From NCBI RefSeq assembly GCF_030285625.1, contig NZ_CP127294.1, forward strand, positions 8,402,001-8,466,000: a stretch of 64,000 bases of DNA, written 5' to 3'. This document shows, piece after piece, positions 26,262 to 34,485 of this stretch. The notes beneath the pieces are model-generated. The model saw only the letters and a program-made list of their open reading frames with translations. It searched no databases and had not been told where the DNA came from. The stretch comes from Amycolatopsis sp. 2-15. Its GTDB lineage: Bacteria; Actinomycetota; Actinomycetes; Mycobacteriales; Pseudonocardiaceae. Made by a program: the position numbers and the translations under genes. Position 1 is the stretch's first letter; every line of letters starts with the position of its first letter.

Positions 26262-26319
26262 TTGACAACCCGCGCCCGCCGGGTCCAGGATCCTCCACAA
26301 GTTCGGGACATTGTCCCGA
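26262..26319 (+). promoter_or_regulatory. Promoter and operator of the phosphotransferase-ACAD operon
   Basis: TTGACA (26262-26267), an 18-nt spacer, then CAGGAT (26286-26291) make a good sigma-70-type promoter. Just downstream of the expected start point, TCGGGACATTGTCCCGA (26303-26319) is a perfect palindrome with 8-bp arms and one central base, typical for IclR sites and placed to block transcription. AGGAGG and the GTG start follow about 25-30 nt later. Confidence 0.7.
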
Positions 26320-26351
26320 TTTTATCGCCCTCAGTGGTCAGGAGGTTGAAC

Positions 26352-27398
26352 GTGGCGAACCAGGAGCCGCCGGGCGTCGACATACCGGCGCTCACGAGGT
26401 GGCTGGAAGGCCAGGGCAGCACCGTCGAACCACCGCTGGCGGTGACGACGATCTCCGCCGGCCGGTCGAACCTCACCTACTCCGTGCGCGACGCCGCCGG
26501 CGCCCACTACGTGCTGCGCCGGCCGCCGTTGGGTGCGCTGGAGTCCGGCGCACACGACGTCGGCCGCGAGCGGCACATCCTCTCCGCGCTCAGCACCACC
26601 ACGGTCCCGGTCCCGGCACCTGTCGCGGAGTGCACCGATCCCGCTGTGCTCGGCGCGCCGTTCTTCCTGATGGACTTCGTGCCCGGCCGGACACTGAGCC
26701 CGGACACCGCCGCGGCGCTGTCCCCCGAGGTCAAGCGCACGATCGGCCGCCGCCTGCCCGAGGTCCTCGCCCAGCTGCACGCCCTGGACGTCACCGAGAT
26801 CGGCCTGGGTGACCTGCGCCGGGACCGCGGCTACGTCGAACGCCAGCTGCGCCGCTGGCAGCGGCAGTTCGACGCGCTGGACCTCCCTTCCGCCAGCCCG
26901 CTGCGCGCCGTCGCCGACCGGCTCGCCGCCCGCGTCCCGAAGCCGCAGGGCACCTCGCTGCTGCACGGCGACTACAAGGCGGAGAACGTGCTGCTCACCG
27001 CCGAAGGCGACGTGGCGGCAGTGCTCGACTGGGAGCTCGCCTCCGTCGGCGACCCGCTCGCCGACCTGGGCTGGCTGCTCGTGTGGTGGGCCCTTCCGGA
27101 CAACCCCGGCAAGTGGATCTCCCCGCCCGCGACGCTCGCCGGGGGCTTCCCCGGCCACGCCGACCTCGTCAGCGCCTACGCCGCGCGGTCCCCCCTCGAC
27201 GTTTCCGAGCTGCCGTACTACGTCGCGTTCTCCTACTGGCGCCTGTCGTGCATCAACACCACGACCCGCGCGCGCTTCGTCGCCGGCGTGATGGGCGACA
27301 AGGAACTGGACCTGGCCGCGCTCGACGAACAAGTCGAGTGGCAGCTGGCCGAAGCGCTGCGGTCACTGGCCCCCGCAAACCGAACCCCGGAGCACTGA
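26352..27398 (+). CDS. ACAD10/11-type phosphotransferase (4-hydroxyacyl kinase candidate)
   Basis: 348 aa, GTG start behind AGGAGG. Aminoglycoside-phosphotransferase/choline-kinase fold: ISAGRSNLTYSVRD nucleotide loop, catalytic LLHGDYKAENVLL and the metal-binding AVLDWELASVGDPLADLGWLL. This is the subfamily fused to an acyl-CoA dehydrogenase in animal ACAD10/ACAD11 and represented by LvaA in levulinate degradation, where the kinase phosphorylates the 4-hydroxyl of a 4-hydroxyacyl-CoA. The stop codon abuts the next start directly (TGA-ATG), and the order kinase-then-dehydrogenase copies the domain order of the fused eukaryotic proteins. The role is inferred from family and context; antibiotic resistance is unlikely. 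Confidence 0.85.
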   Translation: MANQEPPGVDIPALTRWLEGQGSTVEPPLAVTTISAGRSNLTYSVRDAAGAHYVLRRPPLGALESGAHDVGRERHILSALSTTTVPVPAPVAECTDPAVLGAPFFLMDFVPGRTLSPDTAAALSPEVKRTIGRRLPEVLAQLHALDVTEIGLGDLRRDRGYVERQLRRWQRQFDALDLPSASPLRAVADRLAARVPKPQGTSLLHGDYKAENVLLTAEGDVAAVLDWELASVGDPLADLGWLLVWWALPDNPGKWISPPATLAGGFPGHADLVSAYAARSPLDVSELPYYVAFSYWRLSCINTTTRARFVAGVMGDKELDLAALDEQVEWQLAEALRSLAPANRTPEH

Positions 27399-28616
27399 AT
27401 GGATTTCTCGCTGTCCCCGCAGGCGACCGAGCGCCTGGCCCAGGTCCGCGCCTTCATGGCGGAGCTGGTCTACCCCGCCGAGCCGGTGTACGCGCAGCAG
27501 CGCGAGGAGCTGATCGCCGCAGGCCGCACCCACGACGTGCCCCAGGTCCTGGAAGACCTCATCGCGGCGGCGCGGGAGCGCGGGCTGTGGAACCTGTTCC
27601 TGCCCGACGAGTCCCACCTGACCAATGTGGACTACGCCGTGCTCGCGGAGGAGACCGGCCGCTCGCCGTTCATCGCCCCCGCGGCCATGAACTGCCTGTC
27701 GCCCGACAGCGGCAACATGGAGCTGCTGCACCTGTTCGCCACCGAAGAGCAGCGCGAACGCTGGCTGAACCCCTTGCTGGACGGCACCATCCGCTCCGGC
27801 TTCTCGATGACCGAACCCGACGTGGCCTCCTCCGACGCCACCAACATCGCCACCTCGATCGTGCGTGACGGCGACGAGTACGTGATCAACGGCCGCAAGT
27901 GGTTCACCACCGGCGCCGCCGACCCGCGCTGCCGGCTGCTGATCGTGCTGGGCAAGAGCGACCCCGACGCGCCGAAGCACCGGCAGCACTCCATGGTCCT
28001 CGTGCCCATCGACACCCCGGGCGTGAAGGTCGAACGCGCGCTGCCGGTGTTCGGCTTCCGGGACCAGCAAGGACATTGCGAGATCAGCTACACCGACGTC
28101 CGCGTGCCGGTGAGCAATCTCCTCGGTGAGCAGGGCGGCGGGTTCGCCGTCGCGCAGGCCCGGCTGGGCCCCGGCCGGATCCACCACTGCATGCGGGCGA
28201 TCGGCATGGCCGAGCGCGCGCTGGAGCTCGCCTGCAAACGCGCCTTGTCGCGCACCGCGTTCGGCGGCCCGCTGGCCGACCAGGGGGTGGTCCGCCAGCA
28301 GATCGCCGAGTCACGCATGGAGATCGACCAGGCCCGGCTGCTGGTGCTGCGCACCGCGTGGCTGATCGACGAGGTGGGCGTGCGGGGCGCGCGCTCGGAC
28401 ATCGCCGCCATCAAGGTCGTCGCGCCGCGGGCCGCGCTGAGTGTGCTCGACCGCTCGATCCAGATCCACGGCGCCGCCGGCGTGACCGACGACCTGCCCC
28501 TCGCCGAGATCTGGAGCCGCGCGCGCACGCTGCGCATCGTCGACGGCCCGGACGAGGTGCACGTCCGCACCGTCGCCCGCCAGGAGCTCAAGCGTTACCA
28601 GACGAAGGAACACTGA
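27399..28616 (+). CDS. ACAD10/11-type acyl-CoA dehydrogenase
   Basis: 405 aa. Typical ACAD fold (FSMTEPDVASSDATNI; GRKWFTTGA; RTAFGGPLADQGVVRQQIAE). Near the C-terminus the usual catalytic-Glu motif (Y-E-G-T-x-Q) is replaced by RIVDGPDEVH, the signature of the ACAD10/ACAD11/LvaC branch. Members of that branch help convert 4-phosphohydroxyacyl-CoA to 2-enoyl- or 3-hydroxyacyl-CoA with loss of phosphate rather than performing simple beta-oxidation. It directly follows its kinase partner and precedes an enoyl-CoA hydratase, as such a route needs. FAD-binding, cytosolic. Substrate chain length unknown. Confidence 0.9.
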   Translation: MDFSLSPQATERLAQVRAFMAELVYPAEPVYAQQREELIAAGRTHDVPQVLEDLIAAARERGLWNLFLPDESHLTNVDYAVLAEETGRSPFIAPAAMNCLSPDSGNMELLHLFATEEQRERWLNPLLDGTIRSGFSMTEPDVASSDATNIATSIVRDGDEYVINGRKWFTTGAADPRCRLLIVLGKSDPDAPKHRQHSMVLVPIDTPGVKVERALPVFGFRDQQGHCEISYTDVRVPVSNLLGEQGGGFAVAQARLGPGRIHHCMRAIGMAERALELACKRALSRTAFGGPLADQGVVRQQIAESRMEIDQARLLVLRTAWLIDEVGVRGARSDIAAIKVVAPRAALSVLDRSIQIHGAAGVTDDLPLAEIWSRARTLRIVDGPDEVHVRTVARQELKRYQTKEH

Positions 28617-28617
28617 C

Positions 28618-29400
28618 GTGGCGGATCTGGAGTTCGAGGTCACCGACGGCGTCGGGACCATCCTGCTGAACCGGCCCGAGCGCAAGAACGCGTTCACGCT
28701 CGCCATGCTCGAGCAGTGGGTGCGGATCATCGAGGACGCGCGCACCGACGACGCGATCCGCGTGCTGGTGGTCACCGGCGCCGGCGGCGCGTTCTGCTCG
28801 GGTGTGGACCTCGGCGTGTTCGACGACGAGACCCGCACCCCGCTCAAGGACAAGACGCTGCTCACCGATCGCGTGCACCGGATCGCGTACGCGCTCGAGG
28901 ACTTCGACAAGCCGGTGATCGCCGCGGTCGACGGCGTCGCGGTGGGCGCGGGCATGGACTTCGCGCTCATGGCCGACATCCGCGTCGCGTCGGCGTCGGC
29001 GCGGTTCTCCGAAGGCTACGTGCGCGTCGGCCTCGTGCCCGGCGACGGCGGCTGTTATCTGCTGCCCCGGCTCGTCGGAATGTCCCGCGCGCTGGAACTG
29101 CTGTGGACGGGCGACTGGGTGGGCGCCGACGAAGCCGAACGCATCGGCCTGGTCAACCACGTCTACCCCGACGCCGAGTTCGCCGAGCGGACCCGCGAGT
29201 TCGCCGCCAAGCTCGCCGCCGGGCCCCCGCTCGCCCTGCGCACCATCAAGCGCGCCACCTACCAGAGCAGCCGCACGGACCTGCGGACCGCACTGGACCT
29301 CATCTCGTCCCACCAGGCCGTGATCCAGTCCACTCGCGACTCCGCGGAGGCCCTGGCCGCCTTCCGGGAGAAGAGAACCCCGGTTTTCGAAGGCCGCTGA
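28618..29400 (+). CDS. Enoyl-CoA hydratase/isomerase family protein
   Basis: 260 aa, GTG start one base after the previous stop. Crotonase fold with oxyanion-hole segments GAGGAFCSGVDLGVF and VDGVAVGAGMDFALMADIRVAS. The residue at the first catalytic Glu position of classic hydratases falls in YVRVGLVPGDGGCYLLPRLVG, where Asp/Gly are seen instead of the E..G pattern, so isomerase or hydratase action is both possible. Within the operon it would take the 2-enoyl-CoA released by the kinase/ACAD pair to a 3-hydroxyacyl-CoA. Confidence 0.88.
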   Translation: MADLEFEVTDGVGTILLNRPERKNAFTLAMLEQWVRIIEDARTDDAIRVLVVTGAGGAFCSGVDLGVFDDETRTPLKDKTLLTDRVHRIAYALEDFDKPVIAAVDGVAVGAGMDFALMADIRVASASARFSEGYVRVGLVPGDGGCYLLPRLVGMSRALELLWTGDWVGADEAERIGLVNHVYPDAEFAERTREFAAKLAAGPPLALRTIKRATYQSSRTDLRTALDLISSHQAVIQSTRDSAEALAAFREKRTPVFEGR

Positions 29401-29435
29401 TCCCACCGGCCCCGGTCCCCTTCTGGAGAACAACG

Positions 29436-31076
29436 TTGTTCACACAGCTCCTCGTCCCCGTCGGCGGCTCGCTGACCCTGTCCGCCCTCCTGGCGGCGAT
29501 CCCCCTCCTACTCCTGATCGTGCTCCTCGGCGTGTTCAAAACGCCCGCGCGGATCGCGGCGCCGATCTCGCTCGTCGCGGCGCTGGTCGTCGGCATCGTC
29601 GCGTTCCGCCTCCCGGCGTCCGTCGGACTCTCCGGTGCCGCCGAAGGCATCGTCTACGGGATCTTCCCGATCCTCTGGGTCGCGATCAACGCGATCTGGC
29701 TGCACAAAGTCACTGAACTGCGCGGGCATTCGGAGGCACTGCGCACGGCCTTCACGCGCGTCAGCGACGACCGCCGCGTGCAGGCGATCCTGGTCGCCTT
29801 CTGCTTCGGTGCCGCACTGGAAGGCCTGGCCGGCGGCGGTGCGCCGGTGGCGATCTGCGCCGTGATCCTCATGGCGCTGGGGCTGTCGCCGATCAAGGCC
29901 GCCGCCGCGTGCCTCATCGCGGACACCTCACCCGTCGCGTTCGGGGCACTCGGCCAGCCCATCGACGTGCTCGCCACGCAGACCGGCCTGCCCGTGCACG
30001 ACCTGGCGGTGATGATCGGCCGCCAGACACCGCTGCTGGCGCTGTTCATCCCGCTGGTCCTCGTGTTCGTGGTCGACGGGAAGACCGGGCTCAAGCAGCG
30101 CTGGGGCGTCGCGCTCGCGGCCGGTGCCTCGTTCGCCGCGGTCCAGTGCGCGGCATCGGTGTTCCTGACACCGGCGCTCGTGGACACCGTCGCGGCCGTC
30201 GTGTCCGGTGTGGTCACGGTGCTCGCCGCGCGGGCAGGCCGGGTCACCACCACCGCGGTCCGGCAGCGCGCGACGGTGCCGGCGGGTGCCGGCGGCTTCG
30301 CCACCCCGCCGGCCGATGAGTCCACTGTGGACCACAAAGAACCGCCCGTGCTCGCCGCGCTGGCACCGTACCTGCTGATCGTCGCCGTGGTGGTCATCGC
30401 GAACCTGCCCGGGATATCGGACCTGATCGCGTCGCTCACCACCAAGGTCCACTGGCCCGGAGCCGACGTGCTCAGCTCCGAAGGCAAGCCCTTGACCATC
30501 TCGAAAATCAGCTTCGCGTGGGTCGGGGCGCCCGGTTCGCTCGTGCTCATCGCCGGGCTCCTGAGCCTGCCGATCCTGGGTGTCGGGCCCGGGCGCGCGG
30601 CGCGCGTGTGGCTGGCCAACCTGTGGCAGCTGCGCTGGGCGATCTTCACCGTGTGCTGCGTGATCGCGCTGAGCTACGTGATGAACCTGTCCGGCCAGAC
30701 CACCACGCTCGGCGTCTGGCTCGCCGGCGCCGGGGCGGCGTTCCCGTTGGTGTCGCCGGTGATCGGCTGGATCGGCACCGTGCTGACCGGGTCCGACACC
30801 TCCAGCAACACCCTGTTCGGTCTGCTGCAGTACACCACCGCCCACCATGCGGGCCTGTCCGACGTGCTGCTCACCTCCGCCAACAGCAGCGGCGGGGTCG
30901 TCGGCAAGGCGGTCTCGCTGCAGAACCTGGCGATCGCCGCGGTCGCCGTCGGGCTCGGCGGCAAGGAGGGCGTGCTCTTCCGCCGGACGATCGGCTGGAC
31001 GGTCGTGATGGTCGTGGTGCTGTCCGTCCTCGTCTACCTGCAATCCACCCCTGTGCTCGGCTGGCTGGTTCCCTGA
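29436..31076 (+). CDS. LctP-family lactate/hydroxy-acid permease
   Basis: 546 aa from TTG 29436, which follows TGGAGA; no ATG suits. About 13-14 hydrophobic segments. Motifs FGAALEGLAGGGAPVAICAVILMALG and VLTGSDTSSNTLFGLLQ..TA and SANSSGGVVGKAVSLQNLAIA are diagnostic of L-lactate/glycolate permeases (LctP/GlcA). Such carriers move short 2-hydroxy acids with protons. Here the genomic partner set suggests a related hydroxy acid as substrate. Its coding strand follows the hydratase gene by 35 nt. Confidence 0.9.
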   Translation: MFTQLLVPVGGSLTLSALLAAIPLLLLIVLLGVFKTPARIAAPISLVAALVVGIVAFRLPASVGLSGAAEGIVYGIFPILWVAINAIWLHKVTELRGHSEALRTAFTRVSDDRRVQAILVAFCFGAALEGLAGGGAPVAICAVILMALGLSPIKAAAACLIADTSPVAFGALGQPIDVLATQTGLPVHDLAVMIGRQTPLLALFIPLVLVFVVDGKTGLKQRWGVALAAGASFAAVQCAASVFLTPALVDTVAAVVSGVVTVLAARAGRVTTTAVRQRATVPAGAGGFATPPADESTVDHKEPPVLAALAPYLLIVAVVVIANLPGISDLIASLTTKVHWPGADVLSSEGKPLTISKISFAWVGAPGSLVLIAGLLSLPILGVGPGRAARVWLANLWQLRWAIFTVCCVIALSYVMNLSGQTTTLGVWLAGAGAAFPLVSPVIGWIGTVLTGSDTSSNTLFGLLQYTTAHHAGLSDVLLTSANSSGGVVGKAVSLQNLAIAAVAVGLGGKEGVLFRRTIGWTVVMVVVLSVLVYLQSTPVLGWLVP

Positions 31077-31098
31077 CCGGCCTGAAAGGACCCTTTTG

Positions 31099-33192
31099 AT
31101 GCCCGTTGACTCCGGTGGCCACTGGGCGTGCCGCCTGCTGCACCCCCGCTCGGTCGCGATCGTCGGCGCGTCCGCGCGGGCCGGGAGCCTCGCCGCGCAG
31201 GCGCTGGCCAACCTGCGGGACTTCGGTTACGGGGGCCGCATCCTGCCCGTGAACGCGAAGTACGGCGAGCTCGACGGCCTGCTGTGTTACCCGTCGCTCG
31301 ACGCCGCGCCGGGCCCGGTCGACCTCGCGCTGATCCTGGTACCCGCGGCCGCGGTGCCGGGCGCGATCGACGACTGCGTGCGCGCCGGCGTCGGGACGGC
31401 GGTGGTGTTCTCGTCGGGCTTCGGCGAACTCGGCGCCGAAGGGCTCGAAGTCCAGCGGCTGATGGCCGAGGCCGCGCGGGCCGGAGGCGTGCGCCTGCTC
31501 GGGCCGAACTGCCAGGGGCTGATCTACCGGCCCGCCGGCCTGGTCGCGACCTTCAGCGAGGCCGCGCAAGCGGGGCTCGGCGACTCGAGCGGTATCGCCT
31601 ACGTGGGCCAGAGCGGTGCGATCGGCGGATCTTTCCTCGGGCTCGCCAGGGAACGCGGCATCGGGCTCACCGCGTGGGCGAGCAGCGGCAACCAGGCCGA
31701 CCTCGGCGTGGCCGACCTCGCCGCCGGATTCCTGGAGGAGGACGAGATCCGCGTCGTCGCAATGTACCTGGAGGCGATCCCGCCGGGTGCGCAGTGGCGG
31801 CAGCTCACCGCGCGGGCCCGGCAGCTCGGCAAGAACCTCGTGGTGCTGCGTTCCGGGCGCTCCGACGCCGGGCGGCGCGCGGCCGCGTCACACACCGGCG
31901 CCATGATCGGGCCGGACACGGCGTTCGAGCTGGTGTCGGCCGAGCACGGCGTGATCGGCGTGACCGACGTCGATCAGCTGCTGGACACCGTGGTGGAGCT
32001 GGCCGCGCGCAAACCCGTGCGCGGGCCGGGCGTCACCGTCGTCACGAGCTCCGGCGGGGCCGGCGGGATCGCGGCCGACTGGCTGGACGGGGCCGGCCTT
32101 CAGACCGGTGAACTGGCCGCGGAGACGCGCCGGGAGATCGCGAAGTTCATCCCGGCGTACGGCTCCACGAGCAATCCCGTGGACGTGACCGCTCAGCTGT
32201 TCGCACAGGACGACGACTCGGTGTTCCACGTGTGCCGGACGATCCTCGACGATCCGGGCACCGACGTGCTGATGATGATCATGACGAACGTGACGGGCGC
32301 CCGCGCGGCACGCGTGGCCCGCCAGCTCGTGGCGGCGGCCGAGAGCTCGCCCAAACCCCTGGGCGTGGCGTGGCTCGCGGACGGCAACCAGATCACCGAG
32401 GCGACGAAGATCCTGCGGGAGCACCACGTTCCGCTCCACGATTCGATCGGGCGCAAGGCCCATGTGTGGGCCCGGCTGTACCGGGCCCACACGGCCCGGT
32501 CGCCGGTGCGGCCGGCGCCGCTGACCGGCGTCGTCCCGGGCACGGGCGTGCTCACCGAAGCCGCGGGCGCACCCCTGCTCGACGCGCTGGGGGTGCCCCG
32601 GCCCGAAGGCGTGCTCGTGACGAGCGCGGAAGAAGCCGCCGAAGCGGCGGCACGCCTCGGCGGCCGCGTGGTGCTCAAGGCGCAGTCCCCTGCCATCACG
32701 CACAAGTCCGAGGTCGGCGGAGTGCGGGTCGGTGTCACGGACGCCGCGAGCGCGTACCGGGAAATGGTCGACGCCGTGCACGCGGCGCGGCCGGACGCCG
32801 TGCTCGACGGAATCCTCGTGCAGCGCATGGTTCCGCCGGGGATCGAGCTCCTCGTCGGCGTCGAAGGCGCCGCCGACGGCTACCCGCCCGTCGTGACCGT
32901 CGGCTTCGGCGGGGTGACGGCCGAGGTCTACCAGGACGTGGTCACCGCGCTGGCCCCGCTGTCGTCACCCGACGCGCGGGAGCTGCTCACCCGGCTGCGC
33001 GGCGCACCGCTGCTTCGCGGCTACCGCGGACGGCCGGGAGCCGACGTGGATGCCGTGGCCGCCGCCGTGTCGGCGCTCTCCCGCTACGCGGCCGGTCTCG
33101 GCGACCGGCTCGCCGAGCTCGAGATCAACCCGCTCATCGCGCACCCGAACGGGGTCAGCGCAGCCGACCTGGTGCTGCGCTTCACCGACTGA
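31099..33192 (+). CDS. ADP-forming acyl-CoA synthetase (Acd type, alpha-beta fusion)
   Basis: 697 aa; ATG 31099 preferred over the adjacent TTG. An N-terminal CoA-binding Rossmann domain (SVAIVGASARAGSLA) is followed by succinyl-CoA-ligase-like domains with GPNCQGLIY, YVGQSGAIGG and ASHTGAMIG, the latter bearing the phospho-His candidate. A C-terminal ATP-grasp domain follows (VVLKAQSPAITHKSEVGGVRVG, then LEINPLIA). It makes acyl-CoA from acid, CoA and ATP with ADP and phosphate as products. In the operon it would activate the imported hydroxy acid. Human-type or acetate-specific AMP-forming ligases are absent here, so it is probably the committed activation enzyme. Confidence 0.88.
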   Translation: MPVDSGGHWACRLLHPRSVAIVGASARAGSLAAQALANLRDFGYGGRILPVNAKYGELDGLLCYPSLDAAPGPVDLALILVPAAAVPGAIDDCVRAGVGTAVVFSSGFGELGAEGLEVQRLMAEAARAGGVRLLGPNCQGLIYRPAGLVATFSEAAQAGLGDSSGIAYVGQSGAIGGSFLGLARERGIGLTAWASSGNQADLGVADLAAGFLEEDEIRVVAMYLEAIPPGAQWRQLTARARQLGKNLVVLRSGRSDAGRRAAASHTGAMIGPDTAFELVSAEHGVIGVTDVDQLLDTVVELAARKPVRGPGVTVVTSSGGAGGIAADWLDGAGLQTGELAAETRREIAKFIPAYGSTSNPVDVTAQLFAQDDDSVFHVCRTILDDPGTDVLMMIMTNVTGARAARVARQLVAAAESSPKPLGVAWLADGNQITEATKILREHHVPLHDSIGRKAHVWARLYRAHTARSPVRPAPLTGVVPGTGVLTEAAGAPLLDALGVPRPEGVLVTSAEEAAEAAARLGGRVVLKAQSPAITHKSEVGGVRVGVTDAASAYREMVDAVHAARPDAVLDGILVQRMVPPGIELLVGVEGAADGYPPVVTVGFGGVTAEVYQDVVTALAPLSSPDARELLTRLRGAPLLRGYRGRPGADVDAVAAAVSALSRYAAGLGDRLAELEINPLIAHPNGVSAADLVLRFTD

Positions 33193-33226
33193 TCCGCCCC
33201 GACGCTTCGAGAAGGAATGGTCAACG

Positions 33227-34465
33227 ATGTCCGTCCTCACCAAAGTTCCCCCACTCACCCTCGACCGTCCGCAACGCCGGGTCTTCTGGGCCACGTTCGC
33301 GGGCTGGGGCCTCGACGGGTTCGACTACATGCTCTACACGCTGGCCATCGGCGCCGTGAGCATCGCGTTCGGCCTCAACCACGAACAAGCGGGCCTCATC
33401 GGCACGGTCACGCTGCTGTTCTCCGCGTTCGGCGGCATCGTCGCCGGGACGCTGTCCGACCGGTTCGGGCGCGTCCGCATCCTGGCCGCGGCGATCTTCC
33501 TGTACTCGTTGTTCACGGCCTTGTCGGGAATCGCGAGCAGTTTTCCCGAACTGCTCGTGTACCGCGCCGTCGAGGGCTTGGGTTTCGGCGGTGAGTGGGC
33601 CGTCGGTGCGGTGCTCATCTCGGAGGCCATCCCGGCGAAGAAACGCGGTGCGGTAGCCGGGTTCATCCAGGGCGCGTGGTCGTTCGGCTGGGCCCTGGCG
33701 GTGATCGCGTCGGTGCTGATCCTGCCGAACTTCGGTGAGCTCGGCTGGCGCATGATGTTCTGGGTCGGGCTGATCCCGGCGGTGATCGTGATCTACATCC
33801 TGCGCAAGGTGCCCGAATCCCCGGTGTGGCTGGAGGCGCGCCGGACCCGCGCGGCCAAGACGCCGATCAGCCTCGGGCTCATCTTCAAGCGCAGGATCCT
33901 GCGGTACACGATCCTGGCGACGCTGCTGTCGATCGGCATGCAAAGCGGGTATTACGCGATCTTCACCTGGCTTCCGACCTACCTGTCGGAGAGCCGGGGC
34001 CTGAGTGCCGTCGGCGCGGCGGGCTACCTCGTGTTCGTGATCGCAGGGTCCTTCCTGGGGTACGTGGCCGCAGGCTTCGCCAACGACCGGTTCGGCCGCA
34101 AACCCACGTTCGCCGTGTTCGGGGTCCTCAGCGCGGTGACGGTGGTGGTCTACGCCTACGCGAACATCCCGGCGGGGCTGGTGATCTACGTCGGGTTCCC
34201 ACTGGGGTTCTTCGGGTCCGGCATCATCAGCGGCTTCGGTCCGTTCCTCGCGGAGCTGTTCCCCAGCGAGATGCGCGGCGCCGGGCAGGGCTTCTGCTAC
34301 AACGTGGGCCGCGGCGTGGCCGCGCTGGCACCGGCCGTGGTCGGCGCGCTGGCCGGCAGTTACGGCCTGGGGACCGGGATCTCGGTGTTCGCGGCCAGCG
34401 CCTACGGTCTGTTCCTGATCGCGCTGGTGTTCCTGCCCGAAACCCGCGGCCGGGAGCTCGCGTGA
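33227..34465 (+). CDS. MFS transporter (aromatic acid/sialic acid:H+ symporter type)
   Basis: 412 aa, 12 helices. N-terminal FAGWGLDGFDYMLYTLAIG has the helix-1 D-G-F-D-Y motif of the acid:H+ symporters, followed by GTLSDRFGRVRIL. VEGLGFGGEWAVGAVLISE and FANDRFGRKPTF complete the pattern. It moves carboxylates into the cell with protons. Two acid importers (this and the LctP carrier) in one operon may handle different forms of the substrate. Confidence 0.88.
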   Translation: MSVLTKVPPLTLDRPQRRVFWATFAGWGLDGFDYMLYTLAIGAVSIAFGLNHEQAGLIGTVTLLFSAFGGIVAGTLSDRFGRVRILAAAIFLYSLFTALSGIASSFPELLVYRAVEGLGFGGEWAVGAVLISEAIPAKKRGAVAGFIQGAWSFGWALAVIASVLILPNFGELGWRMMFWVGLIPAVIVIYILRKVPESPVWLEARRTRAAKTPISLGLIFKRRILRYTILATLLSIGMQSGYYAIFTWLPTYLSESRGLSAVGAAGYLVFVIAGSFLGYVAAGFANDRFGRKPTFAVFGVLSAVTVVVYAYANIPAGLVIYVGFPLGFFGSGIISGFGPFLAELFPSEMRGAGQGFCYNVGRGVAALAPAVVGALAGSYGLGTGISVFAASAYGLFLIALVFLPETRGRELA

Positions 34466-34485
34466 GCGCGCGGAAGGAGAACGAC

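Noticed and set aside
26352..27398. Aminoglycoside resistance gene
   Set aside because: The fold is shared, but the DWELASVGDPLADLGW pattern and the adjacent ACAD gene place it with ACAD10/11-type metabolic kinases.
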